A DNA stretch of 64,000 nucleotides, taken from the NCBI GenBank assembly GCA_000827325.1, contig KN832888.1, forward strand, positions 596,069-660,068, in the 5' to 3' direction. This document shows positions 33,141-44,088 of this stretch, in pieces. Under the pieces are notes generated by a model. The model saw only the letters and a list, made by a program, of their open reading frames with translations, had not been told where the DNA came from and did no database searches. Positions within the stretch are counted from its first letter, which is position 1; each line of letters opens with the position of its first letter. Source of the stretch: Oidiodendron maius Zn (taxonomy: Eukaryota > Ascomycota > Leotiomycetes > Myxotrichaceae). The translations under genes and the position numbers were made by a program.

Positions 33141-33386
33141 AACCAGCGGGTGCCAAACTGTGATGTCCAATCGAACGCGGGTGGAGGACTTTGGGCGGAC
33201 TCGTGAAGCTTCGTCGAGGCGGACGAACAAATATTCCAACCCCTGTCTGCATGCTCCGGATAGCCGCTTTGGGCTGCTGTCCCGCCCCTCCATACGAGTT
33301 CGGTGCTAACTTCTGACTGTCTACAAACTCTCAATTGCCTTGCACTTGATTGCTTGGGTCTCGTTTTACTTGGATTTTATAGCAAA

Positions 33387-35031
33387 ATGGCAACTCTTCA
33401 TCCACGGGAACCCTACTCCCCAGAAGAACTTCGGAGGCTCTACCCCGAAGGACTGCAACTACAGCTCGTCCAGATACTGTTACGACACGGCGAGCGGACT
33501 CCTGTCTCTGTACGATTTCAGAATGCTGGTTTGCAGCCCTTTTGGCCATATTGTTCAGTTGCTCGACAGATGGTGAGCGCAACAATGGACGCGGCGGACT
33601 CTAACTGGACTTCTTTACAATGGCGACGCAGATTGGAAACATTTGGGACCGACGACGGACCTGTCGTAGCGTCTGGACGCCGGGGAGAGGCGGATGCAAT
33701 CTGCAACCTAGGAGAGCTGACAGACGTAGGGAGGAAAACTACATGGGATCTGGGGCGACGGCTACGATACCTCTATGTGGACCAATTACATTTCATGCCT
33801 CCTACAATTCGCGACGCAGACATGTTTTACCTCAGAGCAACTCCGATACCTCGAGCTCTCGAGTCACTTCAGCAATGCTTCTGGGGGTTTTATCCCTCCC
33901 GCACTCGTTCAGAATCGTTCCCTCCTATCACAATAGTGACGAGAGCCCCAGGAGATGAGACTCTCTTCCCCAATGATGGGAACTGCAGACGCTTTGCCCA
34001 GCTCTCGCGGGCATTTGCAGAGAGGACCGCTGAGCGTTGGAACCATACTCAAGAAATGGACTACTTGAATAAGCTTATTTCTAAATGGATGCCAGAAAGG
34101 AGTAAAAGAGTCGCCGTGGACTCCCACCCCAGACTATCTGGAATCATGGACACAATCAATTCAACCCTGGGACATGGCTCAGAAACGAGGTTGCCAAAAG
34201 AATTCTATGATGCTAAAGGCTTAGCTATAATCGACAAAATTGGAGTGGAAGAATGGTTTAGTGGATATCGAGAATCTCAAGAGTACCGAGCTCTTGGTAT
34301 TGGTAGTCTCATGGGAGACATCGTGTCCCGTATGGTAGAGAGTGCGGAAATGAATGGCAATGATGGCCCACTAGCAGTTGGAAGCAAAGATGACTCGACA
34401 AGAGGTGGGAGCGGTAGTGAACAGGCCATAAAGATGAGTCTTAGTGGAAGCCATGATACGACGCTTGCTGCAATTCTCACTAGCTTGGGTGCATACGACG
34501 GAAAGCCATGGCCTCCGTACACAAGTCATATTGCCCTGGAGCTGTTCAGGAAGAAAAATTCGCAGCCGATTCAGAGTGCAGCTAAATCTGACCTCGAAAA
34601 TAACATTTCGATTGCTTCCCACGACGCGCGAGAGTCCCGAAGAAGCTGGTTTTCGGGGGGTTTCAGCGCCGAACTTGGGACTAAGAACAACAACAGACCA
34701 GTTGAAATTGGAAGGACTAATGTTGAGAAGCTCTCAGCTGCCCAGAAGTCAAAGCTTGATGATTATTATGTCCGAATTCGATACAACGATGAGATTATGA
34801 GAGTACCGGGTTGTAAAAATGCTGGAAAGCATTTGGAGGGTGATGACTCTTTTTGTACCCTGGTAAGTCATCCAGACCGTACACACTCATGTTTCTCCAT
34901 ATTGATAATACGCCTAGGAAGCTTTTAAGACCATTGTGGATAAATTCACTCCCTCGCACTGGCAAAAGGCATGTGTGAGTAATATGGATGCCCCTGCTTT
35001 CCCTGAAAACCCAGAAGTGGCCGGGTACTAG
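33387..35031 (+). CDS. Histidine acid phosphatase
   Basis: Exons 33387-34862 and 34918-35031 give 529 residues. The branch-2 histidine phosphatase signature RHGERTP is at residues 33-39 (catalytic H34) and the partner HD dipeptide appears in SLSGSHDTTLAAILTSLG near residue 355. There is no signal peptide from the ATG at 33387 (MATLHPREPYSPEELRRLYP). An upstream in-frame start at 33303 would add a hydrophobic stretch (LNCLALDCLGLVLLGFYS), but the family form starting MATLHPREPYSPEE seems more likely; this decides between cytosolic/organellar and secreted location. It resembles the acid phosphatase-like 6 (lysophosphatidic acid phosphatase) group more than secreted phytases. The substrate is unknown. 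Confidence 0.83.
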
Positions 35032-35248
35032 ATGGGTAGTTACAGATAGGTATGCATCAGGCAGAGGACTTTGTTGCATGGAATAGGGCGTTTTGGTTGA
35101 GCATATGTAAAGTGGGATGGCATTTTCTACTTGCATCTAGATTATAAATAGGTCAGAAATAACAGAGTGACCTCTATTGGCCTCAATGCTTCCTATAGTG
35201 TATAATGCACCTTAACAGGTCATCCCTCCATGAATGAGAGAGTACCTC

Positions 35249-36275
35249 TTATAACCTTGAAGGAGTTGACAGATGGCCAAGTTTTTTCTTCCCCTCGATT
35301 ACAACACCAAGTCCAGAGCCAGCATCTAGTTGGATAGGTTCAAAAGACTCATCTCCTGAGAAGCGCCTTCAACTTGTTAGTTTATTTGATACTAATCCTG
35401 GCGGAGAGGAACTTACCACCCTCTCTCCTCGCCACCACTTAAGAACGAGCAGTCGCCGTTCACCTTCACTCCCCATCCACCCCCAACTCCACTCCCCTCT
35501 CTCCACGAAATTCCTGGGACCGCTGTGCCAGGCCCACCCCATTCAGATCTGGGAAACTCTACCCTTTCGCTGCGCCTCCTAACAAAGGTAGTAACACTGC
35601 ACGTGAACGGCCGGAAATCTTCCTCTGCAATATTCTCTGGCATCCTCCCAGTAAGAGCTCTACCAATCGCAATCAGTGTCGCAGCATGAGTACAAATGCA
35701 GATTGTTTTGACACCTTCCATGTCAGACCGCTCAATGATCTTGTGCAGCGCATACGCAGTCCTGTCATGCAACTCCTCGATCCCCTCGCCATTTTCATTC
35801 GGTCTAATAACCGGGTGATAATTTTCGTCGTACCTGTCAAACAAACTCTTTAAAAGCGCTGGCTCTGCAGGGTTAGGATGAGTGAAGCGCGCTGTACCAT
35901 ACCATTCTCCCAGGCCATTTTCGCCGCGAATCTTGTGAGTTTCAATGTCCGACGTCTGTAAAGACACCGCCTCAACAGCAGGATTTATTGTCTGAAGGCA
36001 GCGGTAAAACGGAGATGAGTAGAAACGCTCAACTGGCGGATCGATCGTTTTAAGGTGAGCTGCGAGCTCTTGCGCTTGGAAGACACCATGGCTTGCCAAT
36101 GCAGGGTCACTTGGTATCCCAGTTGGACTGGGGATGGAGGCGATATATTCGCCGTCTGGCTTGACTACCCAGTTCGAGCGGAACTGGAAGGATATTAGAT
36201 CTAGGTAGCAAGATGGGCTTTATGCATGCGGTCTCTTACGCCATGCCGTGTTACGTATATTGTCTCCAGAGTCAT
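35249..36275 (-). CDS. Histidine phosphatase (phosphoglycerate-mutase-like, Tfc7-related) ending in SRL
   Basis: Exons 36275-36240, 36183-35417 and 35366-35249 give 306 residues. The N-terminus MTLETIYVTRHG-FRSNWVV contains the catalytic RHG (residues 10-12), interrupted by an intron right after G12. SPFYRCLQT supplies the phosphate-binding Arg and ICTHAATLIAIGRAL the second His. These blocks and SNW/FYRC resemble yeast Tfc7, the tau55 subunit of TFIIIC, whose phosphatase domain is of this family. The last intron uses an AAG acceptor (35367), chosen because it restores GGEERGW-RFSGDESFE; the protein then ends …STPSRL. Terminal SRL matches a type-1 peroxisomal signal. Whether this is a TFIIIC subunit or a separate peroxisomal or cytosolic phosphatase is open. 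Confidence 0.75.
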
Positions 36276-36853
36276 TGTTGTTCCTTCACAAGAGTCGAAA
36301 TTGCGAGGCGACTTCACACTATTAGTATCACATTCTTGGGTACCTCGGCTATCGATAAGGAGGAGGGACCAGACAGATACGGTCACGGTCAGACCTAGTA
36401 TCACTGTCTATGTTCCCACCATGGTGATTACTCAAAATCAGTGACCTAAGGAACTCTTAGGGTCCAAGTGTTATAGCCTCCCTGCAATTTTATGGTGAGG
36501 AGCAATCCTGCGGGCAAAATGTGTACAGGGCCGTTCAAAGAAGAAGGCTAGTTTTTTTTTTTTTTTCGCAACATAGTACTTCCTTTGCTTGAGCCAGACA
36601 GATCCATTTGAAGTGATATGTTGGAAACTTTGCACAGAAGTCTAACAGGCGCCCCATCATGTTTTGCGTAAAGTGGGTTCTATGAAGATCTATTGTACAT
36701 GGGGAGATACTAAACTTTCATTTTACATGAAACTCTTTGCTTGTTTGCACGCACGCAGAAGTGTTGAAAGATGTTATGCAGTCCTAAACGCTGTGCTTCT
36801 ACTCGGTATCTTTTCGCGTAGTCTCATATCTAGTACAGACGTTAATTTGATTT
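36276..36853. promoter_or_regulatory. Intergenic: MSS51 3' end and histidine-phosphatase promoter
   Basis: 578 nt. It includes a 15-base T run at 36552-36566. No gene or known RNA is seen. Confidence 0.5.
36552..36566 (+). repeat. T15 homopolymer
   Basis: Fifteen consecutive T residues, length probably variable or error-prone. Confidence 0.9.
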
Positions 36854-38463
36854 TCAAAAGTTTCGGGACACCGGGGAGCCATACCGTTTGCCTCTGAAAG
36901 CCCACACGCCCCAATTCCCACAGCTAATATCTTGTGGATCGAAATCGTTGAGATCCCAGCGCAAGCTTCGGAACCGGTTCTCTCCTGGCTCTAAGAGTAG
37001 ATCCATCTCTCCCCCAACAGTCTCTTTCACCCATTCAATGTCTCGCTCCATGTCATACTGAGTATATCCAGTAACCAGAATAGGGACCTTTGTCTCAAGC
37101 AGTTGGGGGACGGTTTCAGCCCACTCATGAGAACTAGCAGGATGTCCTAGACCAGGATGGAAGAGCATGAAGCAATCAAAATATGGATCGTATGGGTAGA
37201 AATGGCCTGCTTTGTGAAGGGTATGATAGTACTCGACAAATGTGCTGATCTTTAAGTTGCTTGTTATGCGGTCCTCTACAATAGCCCCAAAAGGATTGCT
37301 TGGAGTACGTTCGGGAAGAGGAAATTCGCTGTCTCTATTTGCCATACTCTCGGGCCCGATGAAGACTAGATGGAAAGCAACTCGAGGGAAAAGATACGCT
37401 AACTGGACCCAAACCTCTCGCGGAAGAGATGATTCAGCTCGAGCACCGAGAATGAAAATTCTTATCGGAGGTGGAGTAAGCCTGAGACCTTTGATATCGG
37501 CCCCACCTCCTGTCCGAGGTGGGTGGAGTGTGTAGCGAAGAGCTGGAGCTGTTAGCATTGACCATTGAAGAGCTATTTCGACTACATACCGCTCAAACTC
37601 TTCAAGCCTTCCACTGTCAACCGGCCATCTCTCTTATGGTTATAAGGGCTCAACTCATGTAAAACACTGCCGATAGTAACAGGATACGTCAACAGCCGTG
37701 TAGCCTGTCGTAAACTTCTCTCGTCATTTATTGCCTCGAACTCCCTCGAATACAAAAAGGTGTCCCAATTTGTCATGTTAACCATAGCCTCTTCAATCTG
37801 AGGTCCCGGATATTCGAACTCCGGGAAGAATCTGCCAGAGCGTAGATCATGATCGTCTTCGTTAATCTCTCGGAGAGCATCACAGATCTCTAAATGAGAC
37901 TCGTAGTCATCTGCCCAATGCTCCTCAGAACATGACACAGGTATGCCGCAATCTGGACACTCAAAGCTTACGTGCTGAGGTGGCAATGAGGCTGTGGCAG
38001 ATTTACGGGCCTCGAGGTCCGCCGGACTCGTTGGCAATCGAGTTTGGCGGTGGTCGGGGTGGGGGCAGAACGCGTTTTGCTTAATGAAAGCTGCTCGGCG
38101 CCTCATATCTGGTGACGGAGAACTCGAAAGTGGGTGGAAAAGATTGTTCGGTTTTAATAGTGGTCTGTCCTGGGACTCGATAGAGTGGTTTGACCGGAAC
38201 CCAAGAGCGGTTCGGAATCCTGTGGGATCATTCTTGACTGTCTGCCCCAATGACGAAATAGTCCTTCTGCCGGGGATATCTTGGAAGCCTTGTGTTCTGA
38301 TCTGTGTAGCACCAGCATCCCCAGACCTGTCGTTAGGTCCAGTGGAAAGATGTCTTCGAGCGGCATTCAGTCGTGTAGAAAATACCACGCTTCGAGATGC
38401 TCTTGGGGAGCTCTTCAGAGCGTGTAAACACGCTTGGCAGGTGTATGGATCTAGAGGTCGCAT
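36854..38463 (-). CDS. MSS51: Mss51-type activator of mitochondrial COX1 translation
   Basis: Exons 38463-37590 and 37548-36854 give 522 residues. In yeast Mss51 couples COX1 mRNA translation to cytochrome oxidase assembly and binds heme through CPX motifs. Here a mitochondrial-type leader (MRPLDPYTCQACLHALK…) is followed by a MYND-like zinc segment at about residues 133-194: FCPHPDH and then FECPDCGIPVSCSEEHWADDY with SHLEICDAL. Both CPH and CPD fit CPX motifs. The rest (EEAMVNMTNWDTFLYSREF, RLLTYPVTIGSVLHELSPY, SCGNWGVWAFRGKRY) is typical of fungal Mss51. The reading frame also opens 12 nt upstream with a GTG; the first ATG is 38463. The single 41-nt intron splits SLS-A-PALRYTLHPP. A hairpin lies just 5' of the start. 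Confidence 0.9.
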
Positions 38464-38479
38464 GGTATCTGTCACTGAG

Positions 38480-38508
38480 AAGAAATCCTTGCTATAGAAG
38501 GATTTCTT
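38480..38508 (-). promoter_or_regulatory. Perfect hairpin in the MSS51 leader
   Basis: An 11-bp perfect inverted repeat (AAGAAATCCTT … AAGGATTTCTT) with a 7-nt loop, 16 nt upstream of the MSS51 ATG. In the transcript it would fold next to the start codon. It may instead be a palindromic protein site in the MSS51/RSE1 divergent promoter. Confidence 0.6.
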
Positions 38509-38726
38509 GGTTTCTCTACCTGATTGGGATTTGTTCAGGCATAAGAGTGGTCGTTATCGACATATTTTGCTCGGATCCATTTTCGGACAAGCGCCATAGC
38601 TTAAATTTTTGAACTCGAAAGGCTACTTACTACACAGAGAGCTCCCGCGCTTTACACTACAACACTTATTCTGGGAAACTCACAACCTCTCTATGCTACG
38701 CAGGACCTCTGCGTTGCCGCGATATC

Positions 38727-41700
38727 ATGGCGACCACCTCGTCCATGTTTATGTACAGCTTGACGCTACAGGCGCCCACAGCTGTAATCCAGGCTATTTT
38801 GGGGCAATTTGCAGGAACGAAAGAGCAGCAGATTGTGACAGCGTCAGGATCACGTCTCACTCTTCATAGGCCAGATCCATCACAGGGGAAAATAGTCACC
38901 GCCCTTTCGCATGATGTGTTTGGAATTATCAGAGCTATAGCGGCATTTAGACTGGCGGGGAGTAGCAAGGGTAAGTCCTAAATCCTGCCCTCTTGACCTT
39001 CACTTAGTGATTTGAAGCATGGATGGCAGCACGAGATATACCACCATGAAATGTCACCGCTCGCAGATAATATAGATTACATGCAGAAACTTTACTAAAT
39101 AATTGCTGCCAGATTATATCATAATTACCTCCGACTCTGGACGTATCACCGTTGTCGAGTTTCTGCCCGCCCAGAATAAATTCAACCGGTTACACCTTGA
39201 GACTTTTGGAAAATCTGGGGTCAGGCGTGTTATTCCAGGACAGTATTTGGCCGTCGACCCGAAGGGAAGAGCTTGCCTCACAGCTTCTGTCGAGAAAAAT
39301 AAGCTTGTTTATGTTCTGAACCGCAATGCCCAGGCGGAACTAACAATCTCATCTCCCCTGGAGGCGCACAAAGCCCAGACTTTGGTATTTGCGCTTGTGG
39401 CATTGGATGTGGGCTATGCGAATCCCGTCTTTGCTGCTCTAGAAGTCGACTATGGAGACTCGGACCAGGATCCAACAGGCCAGGCGTATGAAGAAATTGA
39501 GAAGACCTTGGTATATTACGAACTTGATCTTGGACTGAACCATGTTGTCAGAAAGTGGTCTGACCCAGTTGATCGCACGGCTACAATACTCTTCCAAGTT
39601 CCCGGGGGCACAGACGGACCGAGTGGAGTTTTAGTTTGCGGGGAAGATAATATTACATATCGGCACTCAAATCAAGAGGCCTTCCGCGTAGCGATTCCTA
39701 GGCGCCGAGGAGCCACGGAAGATCCTCAAAGAAAGCGAGTTATCGTGGCCGGTGTCATGCACAAGCTTAAGGGAGCTGCCGGTGCCTTCTTCTTTCTCTT
39801 GCAGACCGATGATGGCGATCTCTTTAAAATCACCATTGAGATGGTTGAAGATGATAACGACCAGCCGACAGGAGAAGTGAAGCGGCTTAAGATCAAATAC
39901 TTCGATACTGTGCCGGTTGCAACTAGTCTTTGCATTTTGAAGAGTGGCTTCTTGTTCGTTGCCAGCGAATTTGGGAATCACCAGTTTTACCAGTTTGAAA
40001 AGCTTGGAGATGACGATGAAGAGATCGAATTCATAAGCGACAACTTCCCCACGGATCCCACTGAACCGTATACTCCAGTTTACTTCCATCCACGACCTGC
40101 CGAGAACTTAAGCTTGGTAGAGAGCATCGATTCCATGAATCCATTGATGGACTGCAAAGTTGCCAATCTCACTGATGAGGATGCCCCCCAAATCTACTCA
40201 GTATGTGGTACGGGGGCTCGAAGTACATTTCGAACGCTGAAGCATGGGCTGGAGGTCAGCGAAATAGTCGAGTCGGAGTTACCTGGCGTCCCATCAGCCG
40301 TTTGGACCACTAAATTGACCCGAAATGATACATTCGATGCGTACATAATCTTGTCCTTCTCAAACGGTACGCTTGTCCTGAGTATTGGCGAGACCGTTGT
40401 AGAAGTCACGGATACTGGCTTTCTATCAACTACATCAACTTTAGCAGTACAACAGCTTGGCGAGGATGGCTTAATCCAAATTCATCCAAAGGGTATTAGG
40501 CATATTCGAGCTGATCGTCGGATTAATGAATGGGCAGCTCCACAGCATCGCTCTATAGTGGCTGCGACTACAAACGAACGGCAAGTTGCGGTGGCCCTTA
40601 GCTCAGGCGAGATCGTTTACTTTGAGATGGACTCTGATGGATCGCTTGCTGAGTATGATGAAAAGAGGGAAATGAGTGGAACGGTTACATGCCTCAGCTT
40701 GGGAGAGGTTCCCGAAGGTAGAGTTCGAAGTCAGTTCTTGGCTGTTGGCTGTGACGACTCGACCGTCCGAATCTTGAGCCTTGACCCTGATTCGACACTG
40801 GAGAATAAGTCTGTTCAAGCATTGACATCTGCTCCATCTGCGCTTTCTATCATGGCGATGGCTGATTCGTCGTCTGGAGGCTCTACACTGTACCTTCACA
40901 TCGGACTTTACTCTGGAGTTTATCTGAGAACCGTTTTGGACGAGGTTACTGGAGAGCTCTCAGACACCCGAACACGATTTCTAGGCCCCAAGCCGGCTAA
41001 ACTTTTCAGGGTATCTGTCCAAGGCCAAACAGCAGTTCTTGCCCTAAGTTCCAGGCCTTGGCTCGGTTACTCTGATCCCGTAACGAAGGGCTTTATGTTG
41101 ACTCCCCTAAACTATCCTGCCCTTGAATGGGGTTGGAATTTCAGTAGCGAACAATGCACTGAAGGTATGGTTGGTATTCAGGGACAAAATCTTAGGTAAG
41201 CTAAAATCCTCCTCGTCACTTAATTCAAACTTGCTATGATGATATTCCATCGTTAACCTTCTTACGTCAAAAATTACGACAATGGGGATTAATCTCTATA
41301 TTCCAATTGTTCCTACTGAGCATCTCATTTAATCTTTGCCTATTCAATATTAAAGATATATGACCGGATACTGACCTATTGAAGAATATTCTCTATAGAA
41401 AAACTTAACGATAACCTTCTTCAAGAATCAATCCCACTTACGTACACTCCTCGCCGTTTTGTTCGGCACCCGGAACAGCCTTACTTCTATACCATCGAAT
41501 CTGAAAACAACATCCTTTCCCCCTCCACGAAAAATAAACTGCTTCAAGACCCATCAGTCGTCAACGGGGACGCTATCATCTTACCGCCAACGGAATTCGG
41601 CTATCCTCGAGGGAGGGGCCACTGGGCCTCTTGTATTTCTGTTGTGGATCCTGTCACTGAGAAGAAGGTGATCCAGACCATTGATCTCGAGGATAATGAA

Positions 41701-42750
41701 GCAGCGGTCAGCGTTGCCACTGTCTCATTTGCAAGTCAAGATGATGAAGCCTTCCTCATTGTTGGCACTGGTAAAGATATGATGGTAAATCCACGATCCT
41801 CAACAGCCGGATTTATTCACGTATACCGCTTCCACGACGATGGAAAGGAGATCGAATTTATTCATAAGACTAAAGTAGAAGAGCCACCAATGGCTCTTCT
41901 TGCGTTCCAAGGCAGGTTGCTAGCTGGAGTGGGCAAGGACTTGCGCATTTATGACCTAGGTATGCGACAGCTTCTTCGCAAGGCTCAAGCTGAGGTTGTG
42001 CCAAACTTGATTGTTGGCTTGCAAACCCAGGGGAGCCGTATCGTCGTGAGCGATGTTCAAGAGAGCATTTTCATGGTTGTTTATAAATTTCAAGAGAACA
42101 GACTCATTCCATTTGTGGATGACACAGTCCCCCGCTGGACAACATGTACAACTATGGTAGACTATGAAACCGTTGCAGGAGGCGATAAGTTTGGCAACCT
42201 ATGGCTTGTTCGATGTCCAGCTAAGGCCAGTGAGGAGGCGGATGAAGAAGGATCAGGAGCGCATCTTCTTCATGAGCGACAATACCTACAAGGTGCCCCG
42301 CATCGTCTTGCCCTAATGGCCCATTACTTCCCCCAGGACATCCCAACGAGCATTCATAAAACGAGCCTCGTTGCGGGTGGTAGGGACTGTCTGTTATGGA
42401 GTGGACTGCAGGGTACTCTCGGTATCCTCATTCCTTTCGTCAGTCGTGAGGATGTTGATTTCTTCCAAACGCTGGAGCAACATCTCAGATCAGAGGATGC
42501 GCCGCTTGCCGGACGAGATCATCTCATTTATCGCAGCTATTATGTGCCGGTGAAGGGGGTTATTGATGGTGATCTGTGCGAAAGATACACACTGCTCCCT
42601 GCTGATAAGAAACAAATGATCGCAGGAGAGCTAGATCGATCTGTACGGGAGATCGAACGGAAAATTTCTGTAAGTTTGTGCAGCTCTTGTTGATGATTCT
42701 TTTCGTGCTAACTGTTTTAATAGGATATTAGGACACGCTCAGCATATTAA
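38727..42750 (+). CDS. RSE1: Splicing factor 3B subunit 3 (Rse1)
   Basis: The large beta-propeller subunit of SF3b in U2 snRNP. Exons 38727-38970, 39113-41195, 41385-42669 and 42724-42750 give 1212 residues, the normal length. Start [20 protein letters not shown] is the family N-terminus. [20 protein letters not shown], then [11 protein letters not shown], and the MMS1-like propeller repeats follow. The 189-nt intron ends at AAG 41384, which restores [21 protein letters not shown]; a nearer TAG would break it. C-terminal CPSF_A domain: [34 protein letters not shown] and [16 protein letters not shown]. The last exon is only 27 nt. Shares a 263-nt divergent promoter with MSS51. Confidence 0.96.
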
Positions 42751-42870
42751 TTGGCGCACTGATGGCTTGGGTGAATGTGTATTATACAGTGCTAATTTGC
42801 GCTTTTCATGAACGTCATGATCTATCTTCAGGGCTATGATACAAAAGTGGACATCTACAAATTAACGCGG

Positions 42871-43810
42871 TCATCTCGGATTGTCATGGCCTCTACCTAT
42901 AAATCTTCGCCTCCCGACAACCTGTCTTGATTTCCCCTTCCCATTCATATTTCCATCTATTGGATGTTCTTTCTCCCATATCTCATCCTCTTTATAGGCG
43001 GCAATAGCTGCCCCGAGATCGTAGTGGGCTTGTTCAAGATACAGTAAAGCAACATCATATCTACTTCGCCGTAAATGTAATTAGCCACCATCATCGTCAA
43101 GCATAGTTACCATTATGAAGAGGGCTGCGTACTCAGAAACCTTACAAGCAACCATCCACCTCCTTACCGTGGCTTTCCTCCTTTCCTCGCCCTCCCCTTC
43201 GACTGGCCTAGGGCTTAGACTGACACCACCCTGGTAATACTCTCCCGGTATCACCACTGTTCTTCTTGCATGAAGTAAATGGTCTGATGAGATATTGTTC
43301 GAACGTCTCAAGACAGAGATAGGAACCCCATAGCGGAGAGACAGGGACTGTAAACTATCATGTTCGTGGTTTAGAAAGTGGAGGACATCTTCTGCAGATT
43401 TGCTAGGTGATTTCTCAGCACGTGGAACCTGGGGATCTGGGGGTGAACAATAGCTCGGTAAGTCGTCTGAATAAGACGGTGGAAGCTCGCTAGAAAGGTT
43501 TGAACGTATGGAAGCAGAGGGTGGCTTGTATGCCGGAGGATCGCGGAGACGTGATGGTAGTGGACAGGGTTTAATAGAGACTTGGCAGAAGGGACAGTGA
43601 GTGGAAAATCGAGGATTATTCTAGACCACAAGTCAACAAGGGTCTTCAAGGGGATACATACTGCCAGCTTACACTTATACAGCTACCACAAATCACCCTC
43701 CCGCAGCATTGTAATCTCCGGTCGAGAGTCTTGGGCTTCTCTGTTTGCTCATCATATTGAGGTGATATCGTACTTAAGAGTGCTGCACAAGTGCAACATG
43801 CCTCTTCCAT
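42871..43810 (-). CDS. Intracellular zinc-finger/LysM-domain protein
   Basis: Exons 43810-43673, 43620-43133 and 43060-42871 give 271 residues. There is no signal peptide. Residues 1-66 contain a RING-like Cys/His set: CCTC, then RRLQCCGRVICGSCIS and THCPFC. A Pro/Ser-rich linker follows. Residues about 125-175 form a LysM motif: DVLHFLNHEHDSLQSLSLRYG, VPISVLRRSNNI and RTVVIPG. The C-terminus (SEYDVALLYLEQAHYDLGAAIAAYKED) looks like a UBA/CUE-type helical segment. The last donor (GTACGC at 43132) was chosen because it gives KVSEYDVALLYLEQ. Fungal cytosolic LysM proteins of this layout are known as predicted proteins, but their function is not established. Convergent with RSE1, 120 nt between stops. 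Confidence 0.72.
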
Positions 43811-43939
43811 GACTTGTACAAGAGTCTAAATAATATAATAGGAGCAAAGGAGCAATGGTATTTATCTCATGAGTATAAGCTTGTAATTCGAGTTCAGCAG
43901 TTGAGTCTGTTGCCTTCGGATGCCCACATGACGCATTCA

Positions 43940-43947
43940 TCACGTGA
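43940..43947. promoter_or_regulatory. TCACGTGA E-box upstream of the LysM gene
   Basis: Perfect palindrome 130 nt upstream of the ATG at 43810, the same spacing class as upstream of SPC1 and TIM8. Confidence 0.45.
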
Positions 43948-44080
43948 CAGGAAAACCTGTGGTTAGGGCTGGACCTAGCTTAATTTGATTAGCTTATCCA
44001 TCACTCAATAAATTCCATTCCTTGTCTGTACTAAATACATTGACCTTAACTTAAATACGTAAATCCTCACAGCGTTGTGG

Positions 44081-44088
44081 TCACGTGA
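44081..44088. promoter_or_regulatory. Second TCACGTGA E-box upstream of the LysM gene
   Basis: A second perfect TCACGTGA 141 nt beyond the first. Two copies upstream of one gene strengthen the case for bHLH binding. Confidence 0.4.

Noticed and set aside
35281-35300. A six-A run near the end of the histidine-phosphatase gene that could mark a frameshift, since another frame also reads plausibly
   Set aside because: The unshifted frame ends cleanly in SRL with conserved sequence before it, so no error needs to be assumed.
38600-38720. A cluster of mitochondrial genes (CRD1, MTO1, TIM8, PPR, MSS51) as a functional unit
   Set aside because: They are spread over 38 kb among unrelated genes on both strands. 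Chance grouping of housekeeping genes explains it.
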